A stretch of DNA of 63,592 nt from assembly GCA_029960955.1 (NCBI GenBank), contig JASBVS010000003.1:70194-133785 (forward strand). The letters are read 5' to 3'. This stretch comes from Bacillota bacterium (lineage in GTDB: Bacteria; Bacillota; Sulfobacillia; JAIMAT01). Below the pieces are notes generated by a model that was not told where the DNA came from, did no database searches, and saw only the letters and a program-made list of their open reading frames with translations. Position numbers and translations under genes: made by a program. Positions 27,980-36,776 of this stretch are shown piece by piece; the first letter of the stretch is position 1; every line of letters starts with the position of its first letter.

Positions 27980-29131
27980 GTGAGGGCGTCCGTCCTGCAC
28001 CTGCTCCGCCCGGCGGCGGGCGGGATCCGGCGCCACGTGGCCGCGCTGGCGTCGGGGCTGGCCGAGGCGGGCTGGCAGGTGGCGGTGGCCGCGCCGGGCG
28101 ACTTCCTGCGGCAGCTGGAGCCGGGGCTCGACCCCCGCGTCGCGCGGCAGGCCGTGGAGGTGCCGGCGCGGCCGTCGCCGGGCGCCCTGAGGGCGGCGCG
28201 ACGCCAGCTGGCGGCGCTGCTGGCGGCGGGCGGTTACCGCCTCCTGCACCTGCACGGGACGGCCGCCATCCTGGTCGCCGCTCCGCTCCTGCGCAGGCTG
28301 CCCGCCGCCCGGCGGCCGGCGGTGGCGGTCACGCTGCACAACCTGCCCGGTGAGCGGGGCTTCCTCAGCGGACTGGGCTACCGGTACCTGGAGCGGAGCC
28401 TGCTGCCGCTGGGCGCCCTCTGGTTCGCCGTCAGCCCCCTGGTGCGGGAGGAAGCGCTGCGCTGGTGGGGGCTTCCTCCCGGTCGGGTGGAGCTGCTCCC
28501 CGCGCCGCTCGAGCCGCCGCAGGTCGGGGCGGCCGCGCGCCCCTCCGCCTGGCAGTCGGAGGCGGTCTTCGTCGTCGGCACGGCCTCCCGCCTGGCGGCC
28601 GGGAAGGGGCTGGAGACGCTCCTGGAGGCGGCCTCCCGGCTGGCTCCGCAGATGCCGGAGCTGCGCCTCTGGCTGGTGGGCGACGGCCCGCTGCGCGAGT
28701 CGCTCCGGCGGCAGGCGGAGGCGGGCCATCTGGCCGGGCGGCTCCGCTGGGAGGGGGCGGTCCCCGACGCGGCGCCCTTCCTGGGGGCGATGGACTGCGT
28801 GGTCGTGCCCTCCCGCGTGGAGGCGCTCTCGCTGACCGCGCTGGAGGCGCTGGCGCGCGGCCGCCCGCTGGTCGTCTCCGAGGCCGTGGCGCGGACGGGC
28901 GTGGTCGAGCCGGGGACGACCGGCTGGATCTTCCCCACCGGTGACGCCCCGGCCCTGGCCGCCGTCCTGCGCGAGGTGCGGGCCGAGCCCGCCGAGGCGG
29001 CGCGCCGGGCCGCGCGCGGGGCGGAGCGGACGCTGCGGCTGCACGGGCTCCGCCAGGCCGTGGAGAAGGTGGCCGCCGGCTACGATCGGCTCCTGGCCGA
29101 GGCCGCCGGGCGCCCGCGGCAGGCGGGATGA
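27980..29131 (+). CDS. Family 4 glycosyltransferase (GT-B fold)
   Basis: 383 residues. The N-terminal half begins with a Rossmann strand and the acceptor-side loop LHLLRPAAGGIRRHVAALA. The C-terminal half holds the nucleotide-sugar site: TASRLAAGKGLETLLEAA, LWLVGDGPLRESL, and VVPSRVEALSLTALEALARGRPLVVSEA with the ExxxxxxxE pattern typical of GT4. It likely builds a cell-surface glycan or glycolipid; sugar and acceptor unknown. GTG 27980 has GGAGG at an ideal 7 nt; the longer frame to ATG 27950 lacks a site. Confidence 0.87.
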   Translation: MRASVLHLLRPAAGGIRRHVAALASGLAEAGWQVAVAAPGDFLRQLEPGLDPRVARQAVEVPARPSPGALRAARRQLAALLAAGGYRLLHLHGTAAILVAAPLLRRLPAARRPAVAVTLHNLPGERGFLSGLGYRYLERSLLPLGALWFAVSPLVREEALRWWGLPPGRVELLPAPLEPPQVGAAARPSAWQSEAVFVVGTASRLAAGKGLETLLEAASRLAPQMPELRLWLVGDGPLRESLRRQAEAGHLAGRLRWEGAVPDAAPFLGAMDCVVVPSRVEALSLTALEALARGRPLVVSEAVARTGVVEPGTTGWIFPTGDAPALAAVLREVRAEPAEAARRAARGAERTLRLHGLRQAVEKVAAGYDRLLAEAAGRPRQAG

Positions 29132-29212
29132 GCGCGGGGCGGCCGCCGCAGGGGCTCCCCCGCCGGCGCGGAAGCCCACTTGGCTTAAGGAAGCGGCCGG
29201 GGAGGCGAAGGG

Positions 29213-29662
29213 ATGGCACGTCGCAACGAAGGGTTGATTCCGCTCTCCCGGGAGCACCACCGCGCCCTGGTGGAGGGCAAGGCGCTGCGCGACGCCGCAC
29301 GCGACCCGTCGCAGGCGGAGGGGCTGAGGCGCGCGGCCGAGGGCTTCCTCGCCTTCTGGCGCGAGGACGGGGCCGCCCACTTCCGCAAGGAGGAGGATCT
29401 GCTCCTGCCCTTCTACGGCCGCTGGGGGAAGGCGGACGACCCGAAGGTCGTGCAGATGCTGGTGGAGCACGTCGAGCTGAGGGCTCGCGTCCAGCAGCTG
29501 GAGGAGGCGCTGGAGGCGGGTCGGACGCCCGAGGCCGGCTTCCTGGCCGATCTCGGCGCGCGCATGACCCGCCACGTCCGCCTGGAGGAGGACGAGGTTT
29601 TCCCGCTCATCGAGGCGACGGTGCCGGGGGAGCGGCTGGCCGCGCTGGCGCCGCTCCTCTGA
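29213..29662 (+). CDS. Hemerythrin HHE domain protein
   Basis: 149 residues forming one four-helix hemerythrin-like domain. Iron ligands are visible in order: SREHHRALVE (His), HFRKEEDLLLPFY (His-x3-Glu), VEHVELRARV (His) and RHVRLEEDEVFPLIE (His...Glu). Such small proteins bind a di-iron site and are linked to O2, NO or iron handling. A second hemerythrin-type protein is encoded in the nitrite reductase cluster at 42.2-43.0 kb. GGGGAGGCGAAGGG precedes ATG 29213. It is monocistronic, followed by a strong hairpin. Confidence 0.88.
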   Translation: MARRNEGLIPLSREHHRALVEGKALRDAARDPSQAEGLRRAAEGFLAFWREDGAAHFRKEEDLLLPFYGRWGKADDPKVVQMLVEHVELRARVQQLEEALEAGRTPEAGFLADLGARMTRHVRLEEDEVFPLIEATVPGERLAALAPLL

Positions 29663-29671
29663 CGCGCTCCG

Positions 29672-29700
29672 GCGCCGGCCCGCCGCCGGCGGGCCGGCGC
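29672..29700 (+). terminator. Strong GC hairpin after the hemerythrin gene
   Basis: A perfect 13-bp stem (29672-29684 with 29688-29700) with a 3-nt loop begins 10 bp past the hemerythrin stop. It has no T-tract, as for other hairpins in this genome. Confidence 0.6.
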
Positions 29701-29734
29701 GGCGGGAGCGGCCGACCGGGCCGGAGAGACGGAA

Positions 29735-29760
29735 GGCGGCGGCACCGCGGTGCCGCCGCC
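29735..29760 (-). terminator. Terminator of the tRNA-Leu gene
   Basis: GGCGGCGGCACC and GGTGCCGCCGCC form a perfect 12-bp stem around GC, 25 bp past the tRNA 3' end on the minus strand, followed by TTCC. It faces the hemerythrin hairpin, so the two convergent transcripts each have one. Confidence 0.6.
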
Positions 29761-29784
29761 CTGTGAGGATTCGGTTACAAGGTC

Positions 29785-29870
29785 TGGTGCGAGAGGCGGG
29801 ACTTGAACCCGCACGGCACGAGGCCACACGCCCCTCAAACGTGCCTGTCTGCCAATTCCAGCACTCTCGC
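29785..29870 (-). tRNA. tRNA-Leu (anticodon GAG)
   Basis: 86 nt including encoded CCA. The acceptor stem GCGAGAG pairs with CTCTCGC. The D-loop carries TTGGCAGAC, typical of tRNA-Leu. The anticodon stem CACGT/GCGTG encloses TTGAGGG, giving anticodon GAG for CUC/CUU codons. A long variable arm follows, and the T-arm contains GGTTCAAGTCC. CUC is one of the commonest Leu codons in this window, consistent with need for this tRNA. Confidence 0.97.
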
Positions 29871-29890
29871 ACGACGTCTGGCGCACCCGC

Positions 29891-29919
29891 ATGATAGCAT
29901 GCCCGGACCGGGCGCTCAA
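29891..29919 (-). promoter_or_regulatory. Promoter of the tRNA-Leu gene
   Basis: On the minus strand TTGAGC (29914-29919), a 17-bp spacer and TATCAT (29891-29896) form a good housekeeping promoter about 20 bp before the tRNA 5' end. Confidence 0.7.
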
Positions 29920-30043
29920 GGCTCCCCGCGGCCGCGCGCCCGGCGCGCAGAAAGCGCTGATCTCGACAGCGCGGAAGGATCGATTCGCAAGTCGTCGAAT
30001 AACCAGCGTCAACATCCGTCTTTCTCAGGGAGCGTGATCGGGT

Positions 30044-31276
30044 TTGTCGTCATCCCCTTCCCGCCGGTCGCTCCGACCCGGCCTCGTCGCCGGCCTGCTG
30101 GCGCTGGCGCTGGCCGTGGGCGCCTGCGGCGGCAGCCCCGCCGCGCCCAGCGGCCCGGCCACCTCCTCGGGCGGCGCCGGCGCGGGCCAGGCTTCCCCCG
30201 CACCGATCAAGATCGGGATGAACTTCGAGCTCTCCGGCGCCGTCGCCACCTTCGGCGTCCACGCCCGCCAGGCCGCCGACCTGGCCATCGACCAGATCAA
30301 CCAGAAGGGCGGCGTGCTCGGCCGCAAGCTGCAGGCGGTGACGCTGGACAACAAGTCGGACAACGGCGAGTCGACCAACGTGGCCGAGCGCCTGGTGAGC
30401 GAGGGCGTGGTCGCCGTCGTCGGCCCCGTCACCACCGGCGACACGCTGGCCGCGGTGCAGGTGGTCACGCAGGCGCAGATCCCGCTGGTGACGCCCGGTG
30501 CCACGGCGGTGCCGGTCACCGTCGACACCGCCACGGGCAAGGTGCGCGACTGGATCTTCCGCGTCTGCTTCATCGACCCCGTGCAGGGGACCGTCGGCGC
30601 CGACTTCGCCTACAAGCAGCTGCACGCGCGCAGCGCCGTCATCCTGGAGGACAGCACCAACGACTACTCCAAGGGGCTGGCGGCCGCCTTCAAGCAGCAG
30701 TTCGAGAAGCTGGGCGGCAAGGTGGTCCTGGAGCAGGGCTTCACCCAGGCCGACCAGGACTTCCGCTCGATCCTCACCACCGCCCGGACGAAGAATCCGG
30801 ATCTGATCTACGTCCCCGCCTACTACGACAAGGTGGGTCTCATCGTCCGCCAGGCGCGCGACCTGGGCATCACCGTGCCCATGATGGGCGGCGACGGCTG
30901 GGACTCGCCCGACCTGGTCAAGCTGGCCGGCGCCCAGGCGCTCAACAACACCTACTTCACCAACCACTACTCCTCGCAGGATCCGGATCCCAAGGTGCAG
31001 GCCTTCGTCCAGGCCTATAAGGCCCGCTACGGCGACGTGCCCGACGCGCTGGCGGCGCTGGGCTACGACGCCGTCATGCTGGTGGCCGACGCCATCCAGC
31101 GCGCGGGCTCGGCCGACCCGGCCAAGATCCGCGAAGCGCTGGCCGCCACCACCGACTTCCAGGGCGTGACCGGCAAGATCGCGCTGGACGCGCAGCACAA
31201 CCCGTCGAAGCCGGTGGTGCTGATCGAGATGAAGGACGGCCAGCAGACCTTCGCCGGCCGCTTCGGCGCGGAGTAG
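30044..31276 (+). CDS. Branched-chain amino acid-type ABC substrate-binding lipoprotein (LivK-like)
   Basis: 410 residues. A signal peptide with lipobox (LALAVGACGG, Cys27) anchors it outside the membrane. After a Gly/Ser/Ala linker, the periplasmic-binding-protein type I domain starts IKIGMNFELSGAVATFG, with NQKGGVLGRKLQAVTLDNKSD, VVGPVTTGDTLAA and TPGATAVPVT, all typical of LivJ/LivK. It should bind an amino acid, urea, amide or aromatic acid. TTG 30044 follows GGGAGCGTGATC. No permease or ATPase genes are adjacent on either side, which is unusual for this family; the transporter must be encoded elsewhere, or the protein serves a sensory role. Confidence 0.88.
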   Translation: MSSSPSRRSLRPGLVAGLLALALAVGACGGSPAAPSGPATSSGGAGAGQASPAPIKIGMNFELSGAVATFGVHARQAADLAIDQINQKGGVLGRKLQAVTLDNKSDNGESTNVAERLVSEGVVAVVGPVTTGDTLAAVQVVTQAQIPLVTPGATAVPVTVDTATGKVRDWIFRVCFIDPVQGTVGADFAYKQLHARSAVILEDSTNDYSKGLAAAFKQQFEKLGGKVVLEQGFTQADQDFRSILTTARTKNPDLIYVPAYYDKVGLIVRQARDLGITVPMMGGDGWDSPDLVKLAGAQALNNTYFTNHYSSQDPDPKVQAFVQAYKARYGDVPDALAALGYDAVMLVADAIQRAGSADPAKIREALAATTDFQGVTGKIALDAQHNPSKPVVLIEMKDGQQTFAGRFGAE

Positions 31277-31472
31277 GCCCGCTTCCGCGCGCTTCCTTCC
31301 AGGAGAAGAGCCCTTCCGGGCGCCCGGGTGAGCGGGAGCCGGCCCAGGCCGCGGCCCGCCCCGGGCGCCGCCTCTTCCGCCGGCCCGGGCCGGCGGCGCG
31401 CGGCCGCCCGCAGGCCGGAGCAGGGAAGCGGGCTGCGCGCGCCTAACGCCTTGGCGCCGGGAGGTGGAAGCG

Positions 31473-32225
31473 ATGACGAGACGGGCTGTCCTCTTCGACA
31501 TGGCCAACACCCTCCTCCACTTCGACGGCCAGGCGGTCGCCCGCCGCCTGGCCGAGCTGGACGGAAGGCCGGCCGATCCGCTGGTCGTCCGCCGGGTGGA
31601 GGCGGAGGTGCGGAGGGACGGCTGGCCGCACCGGGCCTGGCCGGGCGTCGACCCGCGGGCGCTGCCCACGCTCGACCTCCTGGCCGAGATGGGGCGCCGC
31701 CTGGGGCTGGAGGAGGAGCGCGCGCGGGCGCTGGCGGGCGATCTGCTGCGGGAGATGGCGCGGCGGGGCGAGAGCCTCTGGAACCAGCCCGACCCCGACG
31801 CGCCTGCGCTCCTCGAGCGGCTGCGGGCGGCCGGCTTCCGCCTGGGCGTGGTCAGCAACGCCGACCGCCACGCGCACGCGCTTCTCGAGAAGGCCGGCCT
31901 GGCGCGGTATCTTGAACTGATTTTCACCTCCGAGGAGGCGGGCGTGGAGAAGCCGGATCCCGCCATCTTCCGGATGGCGCTGGAGCGCCTGGGGCTGGAG
32001 GCCGAAGAGGCGGTCTACGTCGGCGACCAGCTGGAAGTGGACGTCCACGGAGCCCGGGCGGCGGGCCTGGCCGCCCTCCTCTACGACGCCTGGGACCTCT
32101 GGCCGGCCTCGCCGGTGCCCCGCCTGCGCCGGCTGGGCGAGCTCCCCGCCCACCTGGGGCTCGATCGCCTCGATCGCCTTCCTTCCATCCACTCGTCAGA
32201 GGAAGGAGGGAGCCCGGCGAAGTAA
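31473..32225 (+). CDS. HAD family hydrolase
   Basis: 250 residues of the haloacid dehalogenase superfamily. Motif I is VLFDMANTLLHFD: the nucleophile Asp is kept, but the usual second Asp at +2 is Ala, a change seen in some dehalogenase-like members that disfavours phosphatase activity. Motif II is VVSNAD, the motif III lysine lies in GVEKPDPAIF, and motif IV is VYVGDQLEVDVHGARAAGL. A helical cap lies between motifs I and II. Reaction unknown. ATG 31473 has GGGAGGTGG upstream. A 50-bp gap separates it from the aminotransferase gene. Confidence 0.82.
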   Translation: MTRRAVLFDMANTLLHFDGQAVARRLAELDGRPADPLVVRRVEAEVRRDGWPHRAWPGVDPRALPTLDLLAEMGRRLGLEEERARALAGDLLREMARRGESLWNQPDPDAPALLERLRAAGFRLGVVSNADRHAHALLEKAGLARYLELIFTSEEAGVEKPDPAIFRMALERLGLEAEEAVYVGDQLEVDVHGARAAGLAALLYDAWDLWPASPVPRLRRLGELPAHLGLDRLDRLPSIHSSEEGGSPAK

Positions 32226-32275
32226 GGAAGCCCGGGGAGGGAACTCCCACTTCACGAAAAGGCAGGCGACGGAGC

Positions 32276-33625
32276 TTGGATCGCGGCCCATCGCACGCGC
32301 TGAGTCGGCTTCCTTTCGAAGATCTGGTCGGGCACCTGAAGGAACTCCTGGCGCCCTCGCTGGCCAACGACTGGCCGAACCTTCCCGTGGCGCGTGCCGA
32401 GGGCTCCCTGATCTGGGGAGCGGACGGGCGGCGGTACATCGACTTCGTCGAGGGCTTCGCCGCCAACAACACCGGTCACCGCCACCCGCGCGTGATCGCC
32501 GCCGTCCGGGAGCAGCTGGAGAGGCTGGTCCACAGCGCCATCGGCGTCACCGTCTACGAGCCGGTGCTGCGCCTGGCCGCGCGGCTGCGCGAGGTGACGC
32601 CGGAGGGCATCGAGAGCTTCTTCTTCGGCAACTCGGGCGCCGAGGCGGTGGAAGGCGCGGTCAAGCTGGCCCGCTACGCCACCGGCCGCCCGGCGGTGAT
32701 CGCCTTCTGGGGCGGCTTCCACGGCCGCACCTTCGGCGCCATGAGCCTGACCGCCTCCAAGGCCAAGTACCGCCTGCGCGAGGAGCCGCTCCTCGGCGGC
32801 GTCTACCACTCCGTCTACCCCGAGGTCTACCGCTCGCCTCATGCCGGCGATCCGGAGCGGGTGGCCGAGGAGGCGCTCCGCCACCTCCGCCGCCTCTTCG
32901 CGCACGAGGTCGACCCTTCGCAGGTGGCCGCCATCGTGGTCGAGCCGGTCCAGGGCGAAGGCGGCTACGTCGTGCCGCCGGCCCGCTTCCTGCACGGGTT
33001 GCGCGAGATCGCGGACCGCCACGGCATCCTCCTCGTCTTCGACGAGGTGCAGACCGGCTTCGGGCGGACGGGGCGCATGTTCGCCGCGCAGACCTTCGGC
33101 GTGCGCCCCGACGTGCTCGTGATGGCCAAGGGGATCGCCTCCGGCTTCCCGCTCTCGGCCATCGGCGCCTCCGAGAACCTGATGCGCGGCTGGGGCTCGG
33201 CCGCGCACGGCACCACCTTCGGCGGCAACCCGGTCAGCTGCGCCGCGGCGCTGGCGACGCTGGACGTCCTGGAGGAGGAAGCGCTGCCCGAGCGCGCCGC
33301 CTCCCTCGGTCCCGCGGTGCTCGAGCGGCTGCGCCAGCTCCGGCGGGAGGCGCCGATCATCGGCGACGTGCGCGGCGTCGGCTTCATGATCGCGGCCGAG
33401 TTCGTCGATCCCGAGACGGGCGAGCCGGACGGCGAGACGGCGCACCGGGTGATCGCCGAGGCGCTGGAGCGCGGCCTCCTCCTCTACCCGGCGGGCGCCG
33501 GCGGCGAGGTCATCCGCTTCATGCCGGCGCTCAACATACCTGAGACCATCCTGGAAGAAGGCCTGGAGATCTTCGAGGAGGCGGTCCGTTCGGTGGCGGG
33601 CGAGCGCGTCGCCCTCCGCCGCTGA
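32276..33625 (+). CDS. Class III aminotransferase (GabT-like)
   Basis: 449 residues of the PLP-dependent class III (omega) aminotransferases, which move an amino group from GABA, ornithine, putrescine or similar to a 2-oxo acid. Motifs: FGNSGAEAVEGAVKLAR (phosphate binding), WGGFHGRTFGAMSLTASKAKY, VVEPVQGEGGYVVPP, VFDEVQTGFGRTGRMFA and the PLP lysine in VLVMAKGIASGFPLSA. With an Orn/Lys/Arg decarboxylase elsewhere in the window it might act on a polyamine or GABA, but they are not linked. TTG 32276 has only a modest upstream site (AAAAGG at 13 nt). Confidence 0.87.
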   Translation: MDRGPSHALSRLPFEDLVGHLKELLAPSLANDWPNLPVARAEGSLIWGADGRRYIDFVEGFAANNTGHRHPRVIAAVREQLERLVHSAIGVTVYEPVLRLAARLREVTPEGIESFFFGNSGAEAVEGAVKLARYATGRPAVIAFWGGFHGRTFGAMSLTASKAKYRLREEPLLGGVYHSVYPEVYRSPHAGDPERVAEEALRHLRRLFAHEVDPSQVAAIVVEPVQGEGGYVVPPARFLHGLREIADRHGILLVFDEVQTGFGRTGRMFAAQTFGVRPDVLVMAKGIASGFPLSAIGASENLMRGWGSAAHGTTFGGNPVSCAAALATLDVLEEEALPERAASLGPAVLERLRQLRREAPIIGDVRGVGFMIAAEFVDPETGEPDGETAHRVIAEALERGLLLYPAGAGGEVIRFMPALNIPETILEEGLEIFEEAVRSVAGERVALRR

Positions 33626-33662
33626 AGGCCGCCTCGTCGGCGGGCGAGGCGAAGGAGGAAGC

Positions 33663-34448
33663 ATGTACGCGAGCGGCGGCGACGAGCTGGCGGAGGCGCT
33701 CCAGGCTCTCCACGAGGCTCTCCAGCGGCTGGAGGAAGCGGTCTCCCGCCTGCGCGACGAGGCGATCCGGGATCCGCTGACCGGCGCCTTCAACCGTCGC
33801 TTCCTCGACGCGCGGCTGGTGGAGGAGCTGGCGCGCGCCGAGCGGTACGGCGTGCCCTTCGGCCTCCTGCTCCTCGACCTGGACGACTTCAAGCGGTACA
33901 ACGACCGCCACGGCCACCTCGCCGGCGACCGCCTCCTCGCCGAGCTGGCCGTCCTCTGGCGGTCCGCCCTGCGCCAGGCCGACGAGCTCTTCCGCTTCGG
34001 CGGCGACGAGTTCGTCATCCTCCTGCCGCACACGCCGCGCGCGGCCGCGCTCGAGACCGCCGGGCGCCTGCAGGAGCTGACGCGGCGGGCGGACGGCCGC
34101 ACCAGCCTGAGCGTCGGCGTCGCCAGCTGGCCGGAGGACGGGCGCACCCCCGAGGCGCTCGTCGCCGCCGCCGACCGCTCGCTCTACCGGACGAAGAGGC
34201 CCGGCGGCGCGGAAGAGCGCCCCGCGCCCGCCGGGGCGCGGACCTCCCCCGCGGGCGCCCTCGAGGTGAGCGTCGGCTACGGCAGCGACCCGCCGGCGCC
34301 CAGCTGCATCTGGATCGGCGGGCGCGCGGTCCGCGTCCTCGCGGTGGAGCCGGTGGAGGGCGAACCCGAGAGCGTCACCTTCCTGACCGAGGAAGGGCGA
34401 TGGACGCTCCCCCGCCGGGTGCTGCGCCTCCCGCCGCCCCCCGCCTGA
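33663..34448 (+). CDS. Diguanylate cyclase (GGDEF) with an unassigned C-terminal domain
   Basis: 261 residues. Residues 1-36 are a helical lead-in (coiled coil). The GGDEF domain (about 37-175) has RDPLTGAFNRRFLD, LLDLDDFKRYNDRHGHLAGD and the active site FRFGGDEFVILLP, so c-di-GMP synthesis is expected. No RxxD inhibitory site is evident at the usual place. A Pro/Ala linker is followed by a 65-residue beta-rich domain (SCIWIGGRAVRVLAVEPVEG to the end) that I cannot assign. It is soluble. ATG 33663 has GGAGGAAGC. An EAL phosphodiesterase lies at 62.1 kb, so c-di-GMP turnover is represented by both enzyme types. Confidence 0.88.
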   Translation: MYASGGDELAEALQALHEALQRLEEAVSRLRDEAIRDPLTGAFNRRFLDARLVEELARAERYGVPFGLLLLDLDDFKRYNDRHGHLAGDRLLAELAVLWRSALRQADELFRFGGDEFVILLPHTPRAAALETAGRLQELTRRADGRTSLSVGVASWPEDGRTPEALVAAADRSLYRTKRPGGAEERPAPAGARTSPAGALEVSVGYGSDPPAPSCIWIGGRAVRVLAVEPVEGEPESVTFLTEEGRWTLPRRVLRLPPPPA

Positions 34449-34463
34449 GCCGCCCGGCGCCGC

Positions 34464-35420
34464 TCAGGCGCGCGCGCCCTGCGCCGTCAGCCGCGTGGCG
34501 GCCAGGACCAGGCCGAAGAAGAGGTTGTAGGGCGGCAGCTGCGGGCGGAGCTCCCGCGGCGGGCGGGGGAAGGCGGCCTCCAGCTCGGCCAGGGTCGCCT
34601 CCTCCAGGGGAAGGCGCGCCGCCTCCGCGTTCTGCCGCACGTGCCCGGGCTGCACCGCCTTGGGGATGGCGACCACCGCGGGCTGGCGGACCAGCCAGGC
34701 CAGGGCCAGCTGCGCCGGGGGAACGCCCAGCCGCCGCGCCATCCCCTCCAGGCGGTCCCAGCCGGCCCAGCGGCGGAAGCGCCCGTGCGCCAGCGGACTG
34801 TAGGCCAGGAGCAGCTGGCCGCGCTCCCTGGCCCAGGGCAGCACCGACCGTTCGGCGCGACGGTCGCCCAGCCCGTACGGCACCTCGTTGAAGGCCAGGT
34901 GCTGCCCCGGCTGGAGCGCCTGCCAGGCGGCCTGGAGCCAGGGAAGGTTGAAGTTGCTCACCCCGGTGAAGCGCGCCAGGCCCCGCTCCTGCATCTCCCG
35001 GAAGGCCGCCAGGGTCTCGGCGAGCGGCACCGAGCGCGTCGGCCAGTGGAGGAGCACCGCGTCGACGTAGTCGGTGCGGAGCCGCCCGAGGGAGCCGGCG
35101 AGCGCCGCCAGCGCCTCCCGTCGCCCGGCGTTTGAAGGCCAGATCTTGGTCACCAGGAAGACGCGCTCCCGGCAGTCGCGGACCGCCTCGCCCACCACCC
35201 GCTCCGCCCCGCCGGCCGCGTAGAGCTCGGCCGTGTCGATCAGCGTCATGCCCAGCTCGACGCCGAGCCGGAGCGCTTCCACCTCGCGGGCGAAAGCGGC
35301 TCGAGACTCGCCCATCCCCCAGGTTCCCTGGCCCATGACGGGGACCAGCACCCGGCTTCCGGGGATCTCGCGCAGGGGCAGGGAGGGCGCCGGCCGTTCG
35401 GACGCGGAGACCTCCGTCAT
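34464..35420 (-). CDS. Aldo/keto reductase
   Basis: 318 residues of the AKR (beta/alpha)8 family reducing carbonyls with NADPH. The catalytic tetrad is visible: Asp and Tyr in IDTAELYAAGG, Lys in FLVTKIWPSN, His in DAVLLHWPTR. The NADPH site includes AIPKAVQPGHVRQNAEA. It resembles the YtbE/DkgA-type general aldehyde reductases. ATG 35420 is preceded by AGGAAGGGGGCGAGG. The frame is open far upstream but only this part is protein-like. It is divergent from LytR-CpsA-Psr and convergent with the GGDEF gene. Confidence 0.9.
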   Translation of the reverse strand: MTEVSASERPAPSLPLREIPGSRVLVPVMGQGTWGMGESRAAFAREVEALRLGVELGMTLIDTAELYAAGGAERVVGEAVRDCRERVFLVTKIWPSNAGRREALAALAGSLGRLRTDYVDAVLLHWPTRSVPLAETLAAFREMQERGLARFTGVSNFNLPWLQAAWQALQPGQHLAFNEVPYGLGDRRAERSVLPWARERGQLLLAYSPLAHGRFRRWAGWDRLEGMARRLGVPPAQLALAWLVRQPAVVAIPKAVQPGHVRQNAEAARLPLEEATLAELEAAFPRPPRELRPQLPPYNLFFGLVLAATRLTAQGARA

Positions 35421-35559
35421 GACCTCGCCCCCTTCCTCACCGTACCATCCCGGTCTGATCGATCGGTAGCCGGCGTAGAACGTGAAGAGCCCCCGTCCCG
35501 TCGCCGCCGTCGCCGCGTGGCGATCCCTGTCGACTTCGCACGCCGCGTGTCGCGGAACC

Positions 35560-35588
35560 TTGGTTCCTCCGCCCGGCGGGGGTATAGT
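35560..35588 (+). promoter_or_regulatory. Promoter of the LytR-CpsA-Psr gene
   Basis: TTGGTT (35560-35565), exactly 17 bp, then TATAGT (35583-35588), about 50 bp before GTG 35640. The -10 matches 5 of 6 consensus positions and the -35 matches 3 of 6. Confidence 0.6.
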
Positions 35589-35639
35589 CTTCCAGAGTTC
35601 GCCAGCCGCGGATTGCGGGCGGGAGGGAGGCGTCGAACG

Positions 35640-36698
35640 GTGGCCGACTGGACGCCCGGAGAGGGTACGAGCGCCCCGGAGGCGACACCACCACGGGCGG
35701 AGGAGGGCGCGGGGCCGACCGCGAGCCGGCGCCGGCTGCCGGCCGGGGGCGCCTTCCTCGGCCTCGCCCTGCTCCTCCTTCTGGGGGTGCTCGCGCTGCA
35801 GCAGGGGAACGCCCCCTCCCCGGCCCGCCCGGCCCCGGTCAGCCCGGCGGTCTCGCTGGCCAAGGCGGTGACGGGCGACCTGCCGCCGGTCTCGGTGCTG
35901 GTGCTGGGCGTGCAGCAGGCGCAGAACCTCCACCAGCCGCCCCTGACCGACTCCATCCTGCTCGCCCGCATCGACCCCGCCAGCCGGCGCGCCGCGCTCC
36001 TCTCCATCCCGCGCGACCTCTGGGTCGCCATCCCCGGCCACGGGCACGGCCGCATCAACAGCGCCTACGAGCTGGGCGGCCCCGCCCTCGTGGAAGAGGT
36101 CGTCGCCCAGCTGACCGGCATCCGGCCCGACTACTTCCTGGTCATCGACTACGACGGCTTCCGCCGCCTCATCGACGACGTGGGCGGGGTGACCGTCGAC
36201 GTCCCGCGCACCCTGGACGACCCCGCCTTCCCCGCCCCCGACATGGTCCACTACCAGCACCTGGTCATCCCCAAGGGCGTGCAGCACATGGACGGCCAGC
36301 TCGCCCTGGCCTACGTGCGCGAGCGCCACGCCGACCCGCTGGGCGACCTGGGCCGCGCCCAGCGCCAGCAGCAGCTCCTGCTGGCGCTCAAGCAGCAGTT
36401 CCTGCGCGTCCAGAACCTGCCCAGGATCCCCCGGATCCTGCGCGACCTGGGCCAGACGATCCGCACCGACTTCCCGCTCAGCCAGGTGCCCGGCTACGCC
36501 GCCGCCCTCGAGGCGCTCCCCCAGGAGCGGATCGCCAGCGGCCTCCTCGACTACGCCCACGGCGCCGTCAGCAACTGGGTCACCCCCGGCGGCGCCGACG
36601 TCCTCCTCCCCCATCCCGACGCCATCCAGCGCCTGGTGCAGGCCCTCTTCGACCTTCCTCCGCCCACGGCGCGCCAGCCCGTCCCCAGCCGCGGATGA
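35640..36698 (+). CDS. LytR-CpsA-Psr (LCP) family cell-wall ligase
   Basis: 352 residues: cytoplasmic tail of about 35, one membrane anchor (GAFLGLALLLLLGVLALQ), then the extracellular LCP domain. LCP enzymes transfer teichoic-acid or capsule-type polymers from lipid carriers onto peptidoglycan. Key residues are in SVLVLGVQ, TDSILLARIDP, LLSIPRDLWVAIPGHGHGRI, YFLVIDYDGF and LAYVRERHADPLGDLGRAQRQQ (Arg pair and Asp contacting the pyrophosphate and metal). GTG 35640 has GGGAGGGAGG upstream. Expressed from its own promoter. Confidence 0.93.
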   Translation: MADWTPGEGTSAPEATPPRAEEGAGPTASRRRLPAGGAFLGLALLLLLGVLALQQGNAPSPARPAPVSPAVSLAKAVTGDLPPVSVLVLGVQQAQNLHQPPLTDSILLARIDPASRRAALLSIPRDLWVAIPGHGHGRINSAYELGGPALVEEVVAQLTGIRPDYFLVIDYDGFRRLIDDVGGVTVDVPRTLDDPAFPAPDMVHYQHLVIPKGVQHMDGQLALAYVRERHADPLGDLGRAQRQQQLLLALKQQFLRVQNLPRIPRILRDLGQTIRTDFPLSQVPGYAAALEALPQERIASGLLDYAHGAVSNWVTPGGADVLLPHPDAIQRLVQALFDLPPPTARQPVPSRG

Positions 36699-36776
36699 CC
36701 GGCGGCGAGCCGGCGGCAGGTGGGGCCGTCCATCGGACCGAAGCCAGGTCGTCGTGAAGTGGAAAGGGGGATGGCC

